Shown: one piece after another, positions 13,500-14,354 of the stretch | How positions within the stretch are numbered: the first letter of the stretch is position 1 | Layout: each line of letters opens with the position of its first letter | DNA from: CAKOSP01 sp964370755 | Lineage (GTDB): Bacteria; Bacillota_I; Bacilli_A; RF39; UBA660 | Assembly: GCA_964370755.1 (NCBI GenBank) | Contig: CAYJKL010000025.1 | Location: forward strand, 1 to 14,354 | DNA: 14,354 nucleotides | Reading direction: 5' to 3' | Program-made: the position numbers and the translations under genes | The notes under the pieces: model-generated | The model's database searches: none | What the model was told of the DNA's origin: nothing | The model's input: the letters and a program-made list of their open reading frames with translations, nothing else

Positions 13500-14039
13500 C
13501 TATCCTCTAAAAGGCATCCCAAAAGCTTTAAGTAAGCTTCTAGCCTCATCATTTGTTTTAGCAGTAGTAACGAATACTATATCCATTCCTCTTACTTTAA
13601 CAACGTTATCATATTCAATTTCAGGGAAAATAAGTTGTTCTTTAATCCCTAAAGTATAATTTCCACGTCCATCAAACGCATTAGCAGAAACACCACGGAA
13701 ATCTCTAACTCTTGGTAAACTAATTTTAATTAGTTTTTCCATGAAGTTATACATATTTTCACCTCTAAGTGTTACTTTACAACCAATGTTTTGACCTTCA
13801 CGTAACTTAAATCCCGCAATTGATTTACGAGCTTTAGTAACTACTGGTTTTTGACCAGCAATCGCAGTTAAATCAGCAACTGCAGCTGTGATGAATTTTT
13901 CATCTTTAGAACCTTCACCAACACCCATATTAATAATGATTTTGTCGATTTTAGGAACAGCCATAACTGATGAATAATTAAATTCTTTCATTAAAGAAGG
14001 AACTATTTCTTCAGTATATAATTTCTTAAAGTTACTCAT
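13500..14039 (-). CDS. rplE: 50S ribosomal protein L5
   Basis: L5 is part of the 5S rRNA complex and contacts P-site tRNA. The 179 residues match the family: SVMAVPKIDKIIINMGVGEG (24-43), GQKPVVTKARKSIAGFKLRE (77-96), GCKVTLRGENMYNFMEKLI (101-119), LPRVRDFRGVSANAFDGRGN (123-142) and the C-terminal FVTTAKTNDEARSLLKAFGM. Normal length. AAGGAAGGG precedes the ATG at 14039, located partly in the end of rplX. Confidence 0.98.
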   Translation of the reverse strand: MSNFKKLYTEEIVPSLMKEFNYSSVMAVPKIDKIIINMGVGEGSKDEKFITAAVADLTAIAGQKPVVTKARKSIAGFKLREGQNIGCKVTLRGENMYNFMEKLIKISLPRVRDFRGVSANAFDGRGNYTLGIKEQLIFPEIEYDNVVKVRGMDIVFVTTAKTNDEARSLLKAFGMPFRG

Positions 14040-14041
14040 GA

Positions 14042-14329
14042 TTATTTCCCTTCCTTCTTAGCAGTTTCCTTTTTAGGTTTAACTTCTTTTTTTGTTTCTT
14101 TCTTTACTTCTTTAGAAGTTACTTTTACGTTAGATACATGAATAGGTTTCTCAATATCAAATATTCCACCTTTATCGTTTGAGTTGCTTGGTTTTGAATG
14201 TTTTTTCACAACATTAATACCTTCAACTACAACTTTATCGTTATCTCTTAACGTTCTAATTACTTTACCTTCTTTACCTTTGTCTTTTCCAGCAAGTATT
14301 TTAACATTATCTCCTACTTTAACTTTCAT
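14042..14329 (-). CDS. rplX: 50S ribosomal protein L24 with replaced C-terminus
   Basis: L24 starts large-subunit assembly and lies near the exit tunnel. Residues 1-68 are standard: the KOW region VKVGDNVKILAGKDKGKEGK (3-22), VVVEGINVVKKHSKPSN (33-49), GGIFDIEKPIHVSNV (54-68). In Bacillota such as Bacillus the protein continues for about 35 residues with a strand-forming part (TRVGYKV, GKKVRVAKKSG). Here it is replaced by a low-complexity tail of Lys, Glu, Val and Thr (69-95, KEVKKETKKEVKPKKETAKK). The total of 95 is slightly short. The stop lies cleanly two bases before rplE, and nothing suggests a frameshift. AGGAGG precedes the ATG at 14329. Confidence 0.95.
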   Translation of the reverse strand: MKVKVGDNVKILAGKDKGKEGKVIRTLRDNDKVVVEGINVVKKHSKPSNSNDKGGIFDIEKPIHVSNVKVTSKEVKKETKKEVKPKKETAKKEGK

Positions 14330-14337
14330 ATATCCTC

Positions 14338-14354
14338 CTATAACACTTCCGGAG
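14338..14354 (-). CDS. rplN: 50S ribosomal protein L14, last codons only
   Basis: On the minus strand the window begins with the codons CCG GAA GTG TTA and the stop TAG (14338-14340). They encode PEVL, the conserved end of L14 (SLAPEVL). L14 is the expected gene upstream of rplX, so position and residues agree. Only four full codons can be seen. Confidence 0.7.

Overview
The window comes from a low-GC, Gram-positive-type bacterial chromosome (Bacillota, or a close relative of the Mollicutes). The evidence is the high A+T content, the strong AGGAGG-type ribosome binding sites, the spc-alpha ribosomal gene order without rpsD, the four-cysteine forms of S14 and L36, and a DUF951 gene (YyzM-like, typical of Bacilli) next to parB. 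TGA ends real genes here (adk and map), so the standard bacterial code 11 applies and not the Mycoplasma code. Gut lineages such as RF39 would fit, but that is an inference from style and not something the sequence proves.

Layout. (1) Positions 1-374, minus: the 5' part of an exported or membrane-anchored protein with its own promoter. (2) Positions 484-3853, minus: a compact operon parA - parB - DUF951 - AbgT-family transporter. All its junctions overlap, and it closes with an AT-rich terminator that overlaps the last stop codon. (3) Positions 3854-5395: a divergently oriented, stand-alone AAA ATPase/DUF4143 gene (4062-5303, plus) with its own promoter and terminator. A near-identical pair of 40-bp palindromes in inverted orientation brackets it (3962-4001 and 5333-5372). 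(4) Positions 5396-14354, minus: the downstream half of the spc operon and the alpha operon. In transcription order this is rplN (last codons only), rplX, rplE, rpsN, rpsH, rplF, rplR, rpsE, rplO, secY, adk, map, infA, rpmJ, rpsM, rpsK, rpoA, rplQ, and then an unrecognised 141-residue gene behind a terminator-like hairpin.

How it works together. Region 4 builds ribosomes, RNA polymerase (alpha subunit) and the Sec channel, with adenylate kinase, methionine aminopeptidase and IF-1 translationally coupled between them. Region 2 handles chromosome segregation and carries a membrane transporter as a passenger. Region 3 looks like an insertion between two housekeeping blocks.

Most noteworthy: the palindrome-bracketed ATPase cassette, whose ends carry four helically phased TTGAC half-sites; a 16-bp operator-like palindrome on its promoter; a degenerate parS-like site at 367-382; absence of rpmD (L30); an IF-1 with a basic N-terminal extension; an L24 whose C-terminal part is replaced by a Lys/Glu tail; and transcript ends whose terminators begin in or beside the stop codon. 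No gene-free stretch exceeds 300 bases (the longest, 3854-4061, is described under its sites). I see no tRNA, rRNA or CRISPR array.
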